From: JBDRGD01 sp043818095
GTDB lineage: Bacteria > Chloroflexota > Dehalococcoidia > Dehalococcoidales > RBG-16-60-22
DNA length: 27,557 nt
Direction of reading: 5' to 3'
NCBI GenBank assembly: GCA_043818095.1
Contig: JBDRGD010000049.1
Location: forward strand, 1-27,557
Position 1 is the stretch's first letter, and each line of letters begins with the position of its first letter. Under the pieces are notes generated by a model. That model saw only the letters and a program-made list of their open reading frames with translations. It did not search any database and was not told where the DNA came from. Made by a program: the position numbers and the translations under genes. Of the stretch, positions 8,535 through 15,790 are shown one piece after another.

Positions 8535-10274
8535 CTAAGGAGCGTAGGCGGCGGTCCACAGCCCGGTAAAAAACGCCCGGGCGTTGATGCCGAGGACGCG
8601 GGTATCGTAGCCACCCTCCTGGACGACCAGCGTCGGCAGATGCAGTGAGCCAATCATATTACCCACTTCCGTGAAATCGTCCGCTTCCAGGCTCCAGGAG
8701 CCGGTGGGGTCTTCCTTCGCCGTGTCCAGGCCGAGGGCGATGACGAGGAACTGCGGGTGGAAATGGACAATCCGTTTCAGCGCCCTGTCCAGGGCTGCCC
8801 GGTAAGCGGCGCCGCTCAGGCTCTCCGGCAGGGGGATATTGAGGTTGTAACCGTAGCCGCCCGCGGTGCCCTTCTCTACCGCGTAGCCGCTGAAATAGGG
8901 GTAGGCAAAGCGGGGATGACCATGCAGCGATACGGTGAGGACGTCATCCCGGTCATAGAAGATGTCCTGCTGCCCGTTGCCGTGGTGGTAGTCGATGTCC
9001 AGGATGGCAATCCTGCCGTAAGCGCTGAGGTATTGCGCCACCACCGCCGTCGCGTTGAAATAGCAGAAACCGCCGAAGAAGCGGCTCTCCGCGTGGTGCC
9101 CCGGCGGCCTGACCAAGGCGTAAGCCAGCCGGTAGCCCTCCAGGATTTCCTCGGAAACGGTCAGGGCGCAGTCCACCGCCCGTTTCGCCGCCAGGTAGGC
9201 GTTGCGGTTTATCGGCGTAAAGGTATCGATGCAGTAGTAGCCGGCGCGGAGGGGAAGGTCACGGGGCGGACGGGCGGCGTTGCGGATGGGGAAAACGTAG
9301 GGATAGATGGACTCCCCGGGCGCCATGCGGGCGCAGACCCTTCGGAAATATTCCACGAACTGCTCGTCATGAACCGTCCGGACGTACCCCTCTGAAAAAT
9401 GCCGGGGCGGGATTTTGTGGAAAAGCTCCGTCTTGTCCAGTTCGTCCAGGATGGCGCCGATTCTCACCGGGGACTCCACGTAGCCCCGCTCCTCGACGTG
9501 GTGGATGAGGTGGCGGTCATTGACGACGAGGATGATGCGCTTGTCCATGGCGACGGCGCGCCGGGGCGGGCTGACGGTCTGCTTCACGTATTTCGGCTTG
9601 CGCAGCCGCACGGGGTCGTCCTTGAAGGACTCCGCCACCATTTCCACGTAATCCTGGGGGGCGACGTCCCCGTATTTCCGCTCCAGTATCGCCCGCACTA
9701 TCTCCCGGGCGGTATCCCGGGAAAGCTCGGTATCCTGTCCCAGGTCATCGTAGACCAGGTAGGGAGGGTTGGTCCCTCCCGGCTCCAGGGGGGTCTCGTA
9801 CGCCGTGCCGATAATCGGGCGGGCGCCGTAGCGCTCGTAGAAACGCAGGCGTGCCATGTTCTGTTTTCTGACGGTGAGGTTCGGGCACAATTTGGGGTCG
9901 TCGGGGAGGCACTCGAAGAAGATGCCCACGGAGCCCAGGTCCAGGGCTTCCTCACGCACCCTTTCGTAAAGCGCCCCGCCGATACCCCCACCCGTCTTCT
10001 TCCGGGCGGTGGAAATGTAGTCCAGGTAGCTGAACTTCAGCACCGGCTCGTGAAAGAGCAGGGCAAAGCCATCGATATGCCCCCTCGCCCCCTCCGCCAC
10101 GAAGAGGACGGCGCGGAAGCGGTATTTCAGGGGATTACGCAGCTGCTTGGGCAGCTTGGCGATTTCCTTCCGGGCCAGCCGGGGGAACTGGGTCTTCAGG
10201 ATTTCCTGGACCTGGACAATCGCCTCTTCATTGGCCGGGGTAACATCATCGTAAACGCGTCGAATCCGGAACAT
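8535..10274 (-). CDS. GNAT acetyltransferase / acetylpolyamine-type deacetylase fusion
   Basis: One 579-aa protein carries two opposing activities. Residues 1-165 form a GNAT-like domain with the acetyl-CoA loop KKTGGGIGGALYERV (92-106). Residues 246-579 form a zinc-dependent histone-deacetylase-family domain closest in motif pattern to acetylpolyamine amidohydrolases: RPPGHHAE (His393, His394), ILDIDYHHGNGQQDIFY (zinc ligands Asp428 and His430), ALGLDT (zinc ligand Asp517) and QEGGYD (Tyr556). All deacetylase catalytic residues are present. A linker (about 166-245) joins them. It may acetylate and deacetylate a polyamine or a protein lysine; the substrate is not readable. The ATG has GGTGA close upstream. 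It lies 65 bp after the MarC gene on the same strand. Confidence 0.9.
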   Translation of the reverse strand: MFRIRRVYDDVTPANEEAIVQVQEILKTQFPRLARKEIAKLPKQLRNPLKYRFRAVLFVAEGARGHIDGFALLFHEPVLKFSYLDYISTARKKTGGGIGGALYERVREEALDLGSVGIFFECLPDDPKLCPNLTVRKQNMARLRFYERYGARPIIGTAYETPLEPGGTNPPYLVYDDLGQDTELSRDTAREIVRAILERKYGDVAPQDYVEMVAESFKDDPVRLRKPKYVKQTVSPPRRAVAMDKRIILVVNDRHLIHHVEERGYVESPVRIGAILDELDKTELFHKIPPRHFSEGYVRTVHDEQFVEYFRRVCARMAPGESIYPYVFPIRNAARPPRDLPLRAGYYCIDTFTPINRNAYLAAKRAVDCALTVSEEILEGYRLAYALVRPPGHHAESRFFGGFCYFNATAVVAQYLSAYGRIAILDIDYHHGNGQQDIFYDRDDVLTVSLHGHPRFAYPYFSGYAVEKGTAGGYGYNLNIPLPESLSGAAYRAALDRALKRIVHFHPQFLVIALGLDTAKEDPTGSWSLEADDFTEVGNMIGSLHLPTLVVQEGGYDTRVLGINARAFFTGLWTAAYAP

Positions 10275-10339
10275 AGCTCACCCCTTCCCTATTCTACCAG
10301 AGAAACCGGCCGAATACACCCCGATTACGGCGGCGCGGC

Positions 10340-10942
10340 TTACCCGGGCGCCGGCAGGACGCCCAGCAGATACAGGCCCCGGATAATCATACTCACCGCG
10401 ATTGCCGCCAGCAGGAGGCTGAACACCCGGGAAACCGCAATCAGTCCCCCCCGCCCCAGGAAACCGGCAATCTGGTGGCTCAGCAGGAAAAAGACCCAGG
10501 TGACCAGCAGGTTCAGCAGAAAAGAGATAAGGACTACGTAAAGCGGGAACTGCGTGGCCAGCAGGAGCAGGGTGGTAATCGTCGCCGGGCCCACGGTGAG
10601 CGGGGTGCCAATAGGGACGATGGCGACCATCTCCTGTTTCACCAGCTCGACGAACCGCCCCGTGGTCAGGAAGTTGATGGAAAGCACCAGCAGGATAAGC
10701 CCCCCGGCGATGGCGAACGAACCCACCGAGATGCCCATCAAGTCAAGGATAAACTGCCCCAGGAAGAGAAAGGCCAGGCCCACCAGCGCGGCGGTGATGA
10801 TGGCGATGTGAATCATGCGGCGCCGCTCCGGCGCGGACATGCCCTCGCTCATGGAGATAATAAAGGGCAGATTACCCAGGGCATCGATGACGATGAAGAG
10901 GGGCACAAAGGTCAGCACCAGGGAGTCAAACCAGAACTGCAT
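10340..10942 (-). CDS. MarC family (UPF0056) integral membrane protein
   Basis: The 200-aa protein has about six hydrophobic helices and the MarC-family signatures: FIVIDALGNLPF in the first helix and IPIGTPLTVGPATITT in the middle of the protein, a re-entrant-looking segment. The family is widespread, inner-membrane located and lacks a settled function; the old link to antibiotic resistance is not supported. The ATG is preceded by GGAGG about ten bases upstream. It is followed by the GNAT/deacetylase gene on the same strand and may be cotranscribed with it. Confidence 0.88.
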   Translation of the reverse strand: MQFWFDSLVLTFVPLFIVIDALGNLPFIISMSEGMSAPERRRMIHIAIITAALVGLAFLFLGQFILDLMGISVGSFAIAGGLILLVLSINFLTTGRFVELVKQEMVAIVPIGTPLTVGPATITTLLLLATQFPLYVVLISFLLNLLVTWVFFLLSHQIAGFLGRGGLIAVSRVFSLLLAAIAVSMIIRGLYLLGVLPAPG

Positions 10943-11030
10943 CCGCGGTTATCCTCCAGCGCCGGGCTTCATCCGACCCGGGAAAACCAGCTAGGAACTG
11001 TCTCAGGGGAGAAACTACCTGACCTGCCGG

Positions 11031-11342
11031 CTAACCGGAAACCGTCTTCTGCTGCAGCCAGTCGATCCTCGCGGCGATGGCGCGGGCGGCCTGCGCCGGG
11101 GCAGTGCATTTCAGCAGGTCCCGGGCCAGCTTGTCATCGCCGATGACATCCCGCACCCAGTTGCTGAAATCGTTATTACTCGAATTGACGTGGTGCCGGA
11201 ACGTTTCCCCGCTCAGGCCCGGCATCATGCTCGCCATCTCGGGTAGGCTTTTTATCGCTTTCCCGTCCGAAAACCAGAAACGTTTCTCCGGGGGGACCTC
11301 CTCCAGTCGCTGCCGGGCGATAGCCTTTGTAATCTTGACCAT
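11031..11342 (-). CDS. DUF5752 family protein
   Basis: This 103-aa protein matches the pattern of DUF5752: FWFSDGKAIKSLPEM (about 22-36), then FRHHVNSSNNDFSNWVRDVIG (about 48-68). The function of the family is unknown; similar segments are attached to sugar-related enzymes or stand alone. The ATG at 11340-11342 is preceded by AAGGAGGTG, an ideal ribosome site, so I prefer it to an upstream in-frame GTG at 11367-11369. It lies 38 bp after the winged-helix gene and is surely cotranscribed with it. Confidence 0.75.
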   Translation of the reverse strand: MVKITKAIARQRLEEVPPEKRFWFSDGKAIKSLPEMASMMPGLSGETFRHHVNSSNNDFSNWVRDVIGDDKLARDLLKCTAPAQAARAIAARIDWLQQKTVSG

Positions 11343-11380
11343 CTTACCCACCTCCTTGACGATTTCCACTAGTCAGGCAA

Positions 11381-11692
11381 TTATTTCCGTGAAGTCAGGG
11401 CCGCGCCAGGATTTTTCTTACGCTTCCAGCCCAGCGTGGCCAGTAACTCGCCGATGGACATATCGGACACCGGGTCCTTGATGAGCACATCCGGGTGTAT
11501 CCGGTAAGCGTTTTTCCGGCCCACCTTGATGCGGGTGATGTAGCCCTCTTCCTCGAGATTTACGATTATCTTGTGCGTCGTTCTCTCGGTCAGCCCCACT
11601 TCATCGCCGACCTCCCGGGCGGTCTTCTCCGGGCTCTTGGCGATGGCTACCAGCACCAGTCCGTGGTTCGTAAAAAAGTTCCAATCTGCCAT
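11381..11692 (-). CDS. Winged-helix transcriptional regulator (MarR/ArsR-like)
   Basis: The 103-aa protein is a small DNA-binding protein. Helices at about residues 7-45, with TAREVGDEVGLTERTTHKII as the helix-turn-helix, are followed by EEEGYITRIKVGRKNAYRI (about 47-65), a beta wing. The C-terminal 35 residues carry no sensor domain, only a basic tail. No metal-binding cysteines are present. It is divergent from the lysine aminomutase operon and the gap between them is full of repeated half-sites (see 11757-11836), so it is the obvious candidate to bind them and to control both itself and the operon. AAGGGG lies nine bases before the ATG. Confidence 0.85.
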   Translation of the reverse strand: MADWNFFTNHGLVLVAIAKSPEKTAREVGDEVGLTERTTHKIIVNLEEEGYITRIKVGRKNAYRIHPDVLIKDPVSDMSIGELLATLGWKRKKNPGAALTSRK

Positions 11693-11741
11693 AAATCTCT
11701 ACCCCTTGCAGGACTATCCCGTAAAATGGCGCTAACCCCCC

Positions 11742-11769
11742 TTGACAAACCCCTCTATTCTGGTATAAT
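11742..11769 (+). promoter_or_regulatory. Sigma70-like promoter of the lysine aminomutase / ATP-grasp operon
   Basis: A consensus TTGACA (11742-11747) and a consensus TATAAT (11764-11769) are 16 bp apart. This is the strongest promoter match in the window. Transcription would begin near 11776, leaving a leader of about 187 bases before the GTG start at 11963. The -10 box sits inside a 24-bp dyad, so a bound regulator would block polymerase. Confidence 0.75.
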
Positions 11770-11836
11770 ATTACCAGAATTATAATTCTAGTATATTAAT
11801 TCTGTATTAATCATTCTGGAATGAATACACTAGAAT
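11757..11836. promoter_or_regulatory. Array of ATTCT(A/G)GTAT-like operator half-sites with two 24-bp dyads
   Basis: Four copies run on the plus strand at 11757 (ATTCTGGTATAAT), 11785 (ATTCTAGTATATT), 11799 (ATTCTGTATTAAT) and 11813 (ATTCTGGAATGAAT). Two run on the minus strand, ending the dyads at 11780 and 11836. The first dyad (11757-11780) has perfect 9-bp arms, ATTCTGGTA and TACCAGAAT. The second (11813-11836) is the same length with arms ATTCTGG and CTAGAAT. A separate 14-bp perfect palindrome, AGAATTATAATTCT, covers 11776-11789, and TATAATTCTAG (11781-11791) is mirrored by CTAGAATTATA (11830-11840). The stretch is far more AT-rich than its surroundings. Confidence 0.7.
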
Positions 11837-11903
11837 TATAAAAGACGGGAGCGTGATTGTCAAGTACTGAGCAGTAAAGCCCGGAAACCGGCGAAACCGA
11901 GCA

Positions 11904-11923
11904 GGGACGGAAGTCCCCTTTTT
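11904..11923 (+). terminator. Terminator-like hairpin in the leader of the aminomutase operon
   Basis: GGGAC (11904-11908), a GGAA tetraloop, GTCCC (11913-11917) and TTTTT (11919-11923) form a small intrinsic-terminator-like structure about 130 bases after the predicted transcription start and 40 bases before the first gene. It could act as an attenuator. The 60 bases before it contain CCGG-rich short stems that might compete, but I recognise no known riboswitch class. Confidence 0.4.
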
Positions 11924-11962
11924 ATTAACTATAATTATAATGACGCAGGAGATAATAACAAA

Positions 11963-13336
11963 GTGAAAACGTTTCCCGCAACCCGTAAGCGCCTCACCAT
12001 CCCTCTCCGGCAGGACACCCCCTACCGGGCGGACGACAGTATCCACGAAGCGGAGGAAGAACCTCCCGGTAGTACCGCCCTTGGCTCCGACCCCGAAAAG
12101 GAGCCTCCGGGTAAAACCTCCAGCACCCGGCAACGTTTTTTCGGGGACATCCCCGACAGCAGCTGGCAGGACTGGCGCTGGCAGTTCCGCAACCGCATCA
12201 CCACGCCCGCGCAGCTTTCCCGCTTCCTCCCGCTCACCAGGGACGAGCAAGCCCAGCTCCACGACGTCATCCGGCGTTACCCCTTCGCGGTGACCCCTTA
12301 TTACCTCTCCCTGATTGACCCGGACGACCCCGAGGACCCCGTCAGGAAGCAGGCGATTCCTTCTATCCTGGAAATCACGATGGGCATGATGGGACAGGAA
12401 GACCCCCTGGAAGAGCGCCGCGACTCCGTGGTCCCCGGGCTGGTCCACCGTTATCCGGACCGCGCCCTGATGGTGCTCACCGATATCTGCCCCATGCTCT
12501 GCCGGCACTGCACCCGCAAGCGGGAGTGGCGCGGCGGCGGCTGGGTGCGCTCCCAGGCGGAAATCGAGGCCATGCTGGACTACATCCGCCGGCACCCGCA
12601 GGTCCGGGACATCATCATCTCCGGCGGCGACCCTCTGACCCTGGCCACTCCCCACCTGGAGAGCATCATCTCCCGGGTGAGGAGCATTCCCCACGTGGAA
12701 ATCATCCGCATCGGCAGCCGCTTCCCGGTGGTGCTGCCCCAGCGGATTGACGCGGAGCTGTGCGACATGCTCGGCCGCTACGGGCCGATATGGCTCAACA
12801 CTCACTTCAACCATTACCGCGAGGTCACCCCGGAAGCCGCCGCGGCGTGCGACCGCCTGCTGCGCGCCGGGGTCCCGGTGAACAACCAGTGCGTCCTCCT
12901 GCGCGGGGTCAACGACAGCGTGGAAACGATGACCAGGCTCTCCCACGCGCTGCTCCGCAGCAAGGTGCGCCCCTACTATCTCTTCCAGTGCGACGAGGTG
13001 GAAGGCACCGAGCACCTGCGCACCCCGGTGGAGACAGGCCTGAAAATCATCGAGGGAATGCGCGGGCATACCTCCGGCCTGGCGGTTCCCCACTTCGTTA
13101 TCGACCTGCCCCACGGCGGCGGCAAGGTCCCCCTGCAGCCCAACTACGTCGTGGCGCAGACGGAGGACTCCCTGATGCTGCGGAACTACCAGGGGAACCT
13201 CTTCCCCTTCCGCAACCCCGGGGAAGCGGCGCGGCGGGGAGTGGCGGCGGCGGAAGAGCTCCTCCAGGAGCCCGTGACGCCCTTTATTACGACTGAAGGA
13301 GCCCGAAATGAAGATCGGATTAGCGTACGACCTTAA
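11963..13336 (+). CDS. kamA: Lysine 2,3-aminomutase (KamA family radical SAM enzyme)
   Basis: This 457-aa enzyme would turn L-lysine into beta-lysine using S-adenosylmethionine, a [4Fe-4S] cluster and PLP. The cluster motif CPMLCRHC gives Cys176, Cys180 and Cys183. The PLP lysine is in GGGKVP (Lys388). Asp344 (QCDEVEG) and Asp381 (VIDLPHGGG) match the two aspartates that hold the substrate side-chain amine in clostridial lysine 2,3-aminomutase, so lysine is favoured over glutamate. The first ~55 residues are a polar, proline-rich extension. The start is a GTG at 11963-11965 with AGGAG 12 bases upstream. It overlaps the next gene by 29 bases. No beta-lysine acetyltransferase of the usual AblB kind follows, and there is no sign of the clostridial lysine fermentation genes. 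Confidence 0.9.
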   Translation: MKTFPATRKRLTIPLRQDTPYRADDSIHEAEEEPPGSTALGSDPEKEPPGKTSSTRQRFFGDIPDSSWQDWRWQFRNRITTPAQLSRFLPLTRDEQAQLHDVIRRYPFAVTPYYLSLIDPDDPEDPVRKQAIPSILEITMGMMGQEDPLEERRDSVVPGLVHRYPDRALMVLTDICPMLCRHCTRKREWRGGGWVRSQAEIEAMLDYIRRHPQVRDIIISGGDPLTLATPHLESIISRVRSIPHVEIIRIGSRFPVVLPQRIDAELCDMLGRYGPIWLNTHFNHYREVTPEAAAACDRLLRAGVPVNNQCVLLRGVNDSVETMTRLSHALLRSKVRPYYLFQCDEVEGTEHLRTPVETGLKIIEGMRGHTSGLAVPHFVIDLPHGGGKVPLQPNYVVAQTEDSLMLRNYQGNLFPFRNPGEAARRGVAAAEELLQEPVTPFITTEGARNEDRISVRP

Positions 13337-14312
13337 GGCGACCGTTTCCGTCGGTATCACCGCGCCGGACGACTCCCTCGAGGAGTACGATTCCGGGGCG
13401 ACGGTCGAGTTTATCGCCGCCACGATTGAAGCCGCAGGGCACGAGGTGGTGCGGCTGGGCGGCGGCCGGGAGTTTTTAGCGAACGTCCTCCACGAGAAGG
13501 TGGACCTGGTCTTCAACATCGCCGAGGGGCGGGGCACTTACCGCAGCCGCGAGGCGCAGGTGCCCGCCGTCCTGGAGATGCTGGACATCCCCTACTCCGG
13601 CGCAGACCCCCAGTGCCTGGCCGTCTGCCTGGACAAGCACCTGACCAAGAAGCTGGTGGCGCGGGAGGGCATTCTTACCCCCCGCTGGCTGACCATCAAC
13701 GACCGTGAAGACCTTTACCGGATGCCGGAGGACGCGATCAGCTTCCCGGTGATTATCAAGCCCGCCTTCGAGGGTTCCAGCAAGGGCATCCGCCTGAGCT
13801 CCCTGGTGCGCGACCCCGCGGAGCTGCCCGGAGAGGTAAACCGCCTGCTGGACATCTACCGCCAGCCGGTAATGGCGGAGGAGTTCATCACCGGCGACGA
13901 GGTGACCGTGGGCGTCACCGGGAATGCGCCTCCCCTCATTGTGGGCATCATGGGCATCGTGCCCCGGAAAAAAGAGGGTGACTTCATCTACTCGCTGGAG
14001 GTCAAGCGCGACTATCTTAACCTGGTGGACTACGAGTGTCCCGCCCGCCTCCCGGAGACCGTCCTGGAAGAGATACGCCAGGCCAGCCTGAAAGTCTTCA
14101 ACGTGCTGGGCTGCCGTGACTTCGCCCGGCTGGACTTCAGGGTGAGCGCCGGCGGGTTACCCTATTTCCTGGAAATCAACCCCCTCCCCGGCCTGGGCAC
14201 CTACAGCGACCTGGTCATCATGACGCAGTTGCTCGGAAGGACGCACCGTGGCCTGGTCACCGACGTCCTCGAGGCGGCTCTGAAGAGGTACCCGCAGTGC
14301 GTCCCCGCGTAG
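13308..14312 (+). CDS. D-alanine-D-alanine ligase-like ATP-grasp enzyme (first of two)
   Basis: The 334-aa protein is an ATP-grasp carboxylate-amine ligase with the D-Ala-D-Ala ligase layout. The N-terminal domain includes VFNIAEGRG (68-76). The ATP lysine and glycine loop is KPAFEGSSKGI (151-161). EEFITGDEVTVGV (191-203), Asp276 (RLDFRV) and EINPLPGLG (289-297) provide nucleotide and metal binding. Such enzymes join two amino acids through an acyl-phosphate. Its place in a beta-lysine operon, overlapping both neighbours, argues against a role in cell-wall synthesis and for a ligation involving beta-lysine, which is inference. AAGGAG lies before the ATG. Confidence 0.85.
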   Translation: MKIGLAYDLKATVSVGITAPDDSLEEYDSGATVEFIAATIEAAGHEVVRLGGGREFLANVLHEKVDLVFNIAEGRGTYRSREAQVPAVLEMLDIPYSGADPQCLAVCLDKHLTKKLVAREGILTPRWLTINDREDLYRMPEDAISFPVIIKPAFEGSSKGIRLSSLVRDPAELPGEVNRLLDIYRQPVMAEEFITGDEVTVGVTGNAPPLIVGIMGIVPRKKEGDFIYSLEVKRDYLNLVDYECPARLPETVLEEIRQASLKVFNVLGCRDFARLDFRVSAGGLPYFLEINPLPGLGTYSDLVIMTQLLGRTHRGLVTDVLEAALKRYPQCVPA

Positions 14313-15772
14313 CCATCGTCTACAACGCCCCGGCGCCCAGCCGCTACCATGACCGGGGGGAAGATAGCGCGGTTCTCGACGTCCTGGAATCCGTGAGCGC
14401 GGTGGACCTTTCCCTTAACGAGCTGGGCTATGAAGTGCGCCGCGTGCCCCTGCTGCTGCCTCTGGAACAGGCGGAAGGTAAGCTCCGGGCAATCGAGGCG
14501 GATGTCGTCTTTAACCTTTTCGAGGGCTTCTGCGGCTACCCCGAGACCGAGGCTGCCGTGCCGGAGATGCTCGCCGCGCTGGGGATTCCCTTCACGGGCT
14601 GTCCCGGAGCGGCGCTCCGCCAGGCTCTGGACAAGGCCGGGACGAACGCGTTGCTGAGGGCGCATGGCGTGGACACGCCCGCCTTCCAGGTGCTGACCCC
14701 GGAGACGGTGACCGCTTTCCGGCTCTCTTTCCCGTGCATCGTCAAGCCGCGCGGCGAGGATGCCAGCCACGGGCTGTCCGCGAAAAGCGTGGTGCATGAC
14801 GCCGCCGCGCTCCGGGAGCAGGTGGCCTATATCAGCCGCGGCTACGGCGGGCAGGCGCTGGTTGAGGAATTTATCGACGGACGGGAGTTTAACGTTACCG
14901 TGCTCGGCAACAGCAGCCTTAACGTCCTTCCCGTGTCCGAGATTAATTATGCCCTGCCGCCGGGGGTGCCCCGTATCATCACCTTCGCCGGGAAGTGGCA
15001 GCCGGACAGCCCCGACTTTCAGGGCACGAAAGTCATCTGCCCCGCGGAAATCAGCGCGGAGACGGTGGAGCGGGTGCGCGCCACCGCTTTGCAGACCTTC
15101 CGTCTGTTGGGCTGCCGGGGCTACGCCCGCGTGGACCTGCGCTGGGACGGCAGGGACCGGCTCGGCGTTATCGATGTCAATCCCAACCCGGACATCTCCC
15201 CTCATGCCGGCGCGATACGGCAGGCGGCACGGGCGGGAATGGACTATACCCGCTTCATCGGTAAAATCGTGCAGCTTGCCCTGGAGAAAAGGATGGCCGT
15301 CAAAATGCGTCCCCTGCGGCGGGCGGACAAGCCCGCGCTGATGGCGATACTGCAGCGTACGCCAGAATTCAAGCCGTCTGAAGTGGCCGTCGCCGAAGAG
15401 GTGCTGGACAGCTGCCTGCATGACCCCGTCAAGTCCGGCTACTGTTCCCTGGTGGCGGCGCTGCCGGAGGGCGTTGCCGGCTATATCTGCTACGGGCCCA
15501 CCCCCCTGACCGAGGGCACCTGGGACCTCTACTGGATGGCGGTCAGCCCGGAGAAACAGGGGCAGGGCATCGGCAGGGCCCTGCTCGGCGCCGCCGAGGA
15601 GCACATCCGCCGGGAGCATGGCAGGATGGCGGTCATCGAGACCTCCTCCCAGCCGGCGTATGCCCGGATAGTGCGCTTCCACGAGCACTGCGGCTACCGG
15701 GAAGTCGGCCGCGTTCCCGATTTCTACGCCCCCGGCGATGACCGTCTGCTGCTGGTAAAGCGTCTGGACTGA
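14297..15772 (+). CDS. ATP-grasp ligase fused to GNAT N-acetyltransferase
   Basis: The 491-aa protein has a second D-Ala-D-Ala-ligase-like ATP-grasp module (about 1-332) and a GNAT domain (about 337-491). ATP-grasp marks are VFNLFEGFCG (71-80), KPRGEDASHGL (150-160), EEFIDGREFNV (190-200), Asp280 (RVDLRWD) and VIDVNPNPDIS (291-301). The GNAT acetyl-CoA loop is VSPEKQGQGIGRALL (416-430). It should ligate an amino acid or peptide and acetylate an amine, possibly on the same molecule. The start is a GTG at 14297-14299, with GAGG eight bases before, overlapping the previous gene by 16 bases. N-acetylglutaminylglutamine synthetase also combines GNAT and ATP-grasp, in the opposite order, so this may be a parallel invention. 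The downstream gene is convergent, 18 bp away. Confidence 0.85.
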   Translation: MRPRVAIVYNAPAPSRYHDRGEDSAVLDVLESVSAVDLSLNELGYEVRRVPLLLPLEQAEGKLRAIEADVVFNLFEGFCGYPETEAAVPEMLAALGIPFTGCPGAALRQALDKAGTNALLRAHGVDTPAFQVLTPETVTAFRLSFPCIVKPRGEDASHGLSAKSVVHDAAALREQVAYISRGYGGQALVEEFIDGREFNVTVLGNSSLNVLPVSEINYALPPGVPRIITFAGKWQPDSPDFQGTKVICPAEISAETVERVRATALQTFRLLGCRGYARVDLRWDGRDRLGVIDVNPNPDISPHAGAIRQAARAGMDYTRFIGKIVQLALEKRMAVKMRPLRRADKPALMAILQRTPEFKPSEVAVAEEVLDSCLHDPVKSGYCSLVAALPEGVAGYICYGPTPLTEGTWDLYWMAVSPEKQGQGIGRALLGAAEEHIRREHGRMAVIETSSQPAYARIVRFHEHCGYREVGRVPDFYAPGDDRLLLVKRLD

Positions 15773-15790
15773 GACCCGCCTTTTTATCCC

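Noticed and set aside
8279..8653. In-frame N-terminal extension of the aldo/keto reductase
   Set aside because: It runs through the palindromic repeat and into the deacetylase gene, has no family similarity, and the ATG at 8278 has a strong ribosome site.
11840..11925. Known riboswitch (c-di-GMP type) in the aminomutase leader
   Set aside because: An AAAGCC segment recalls the c-di-GMP-I core, but the second stem and the tetraloop receptor are not there.
11807..13537. Long open frame on the minus strand (576 codons)
   Set aside because: It lies opposite the clearly functional lysine aminomutase gene and crosses the operator array.
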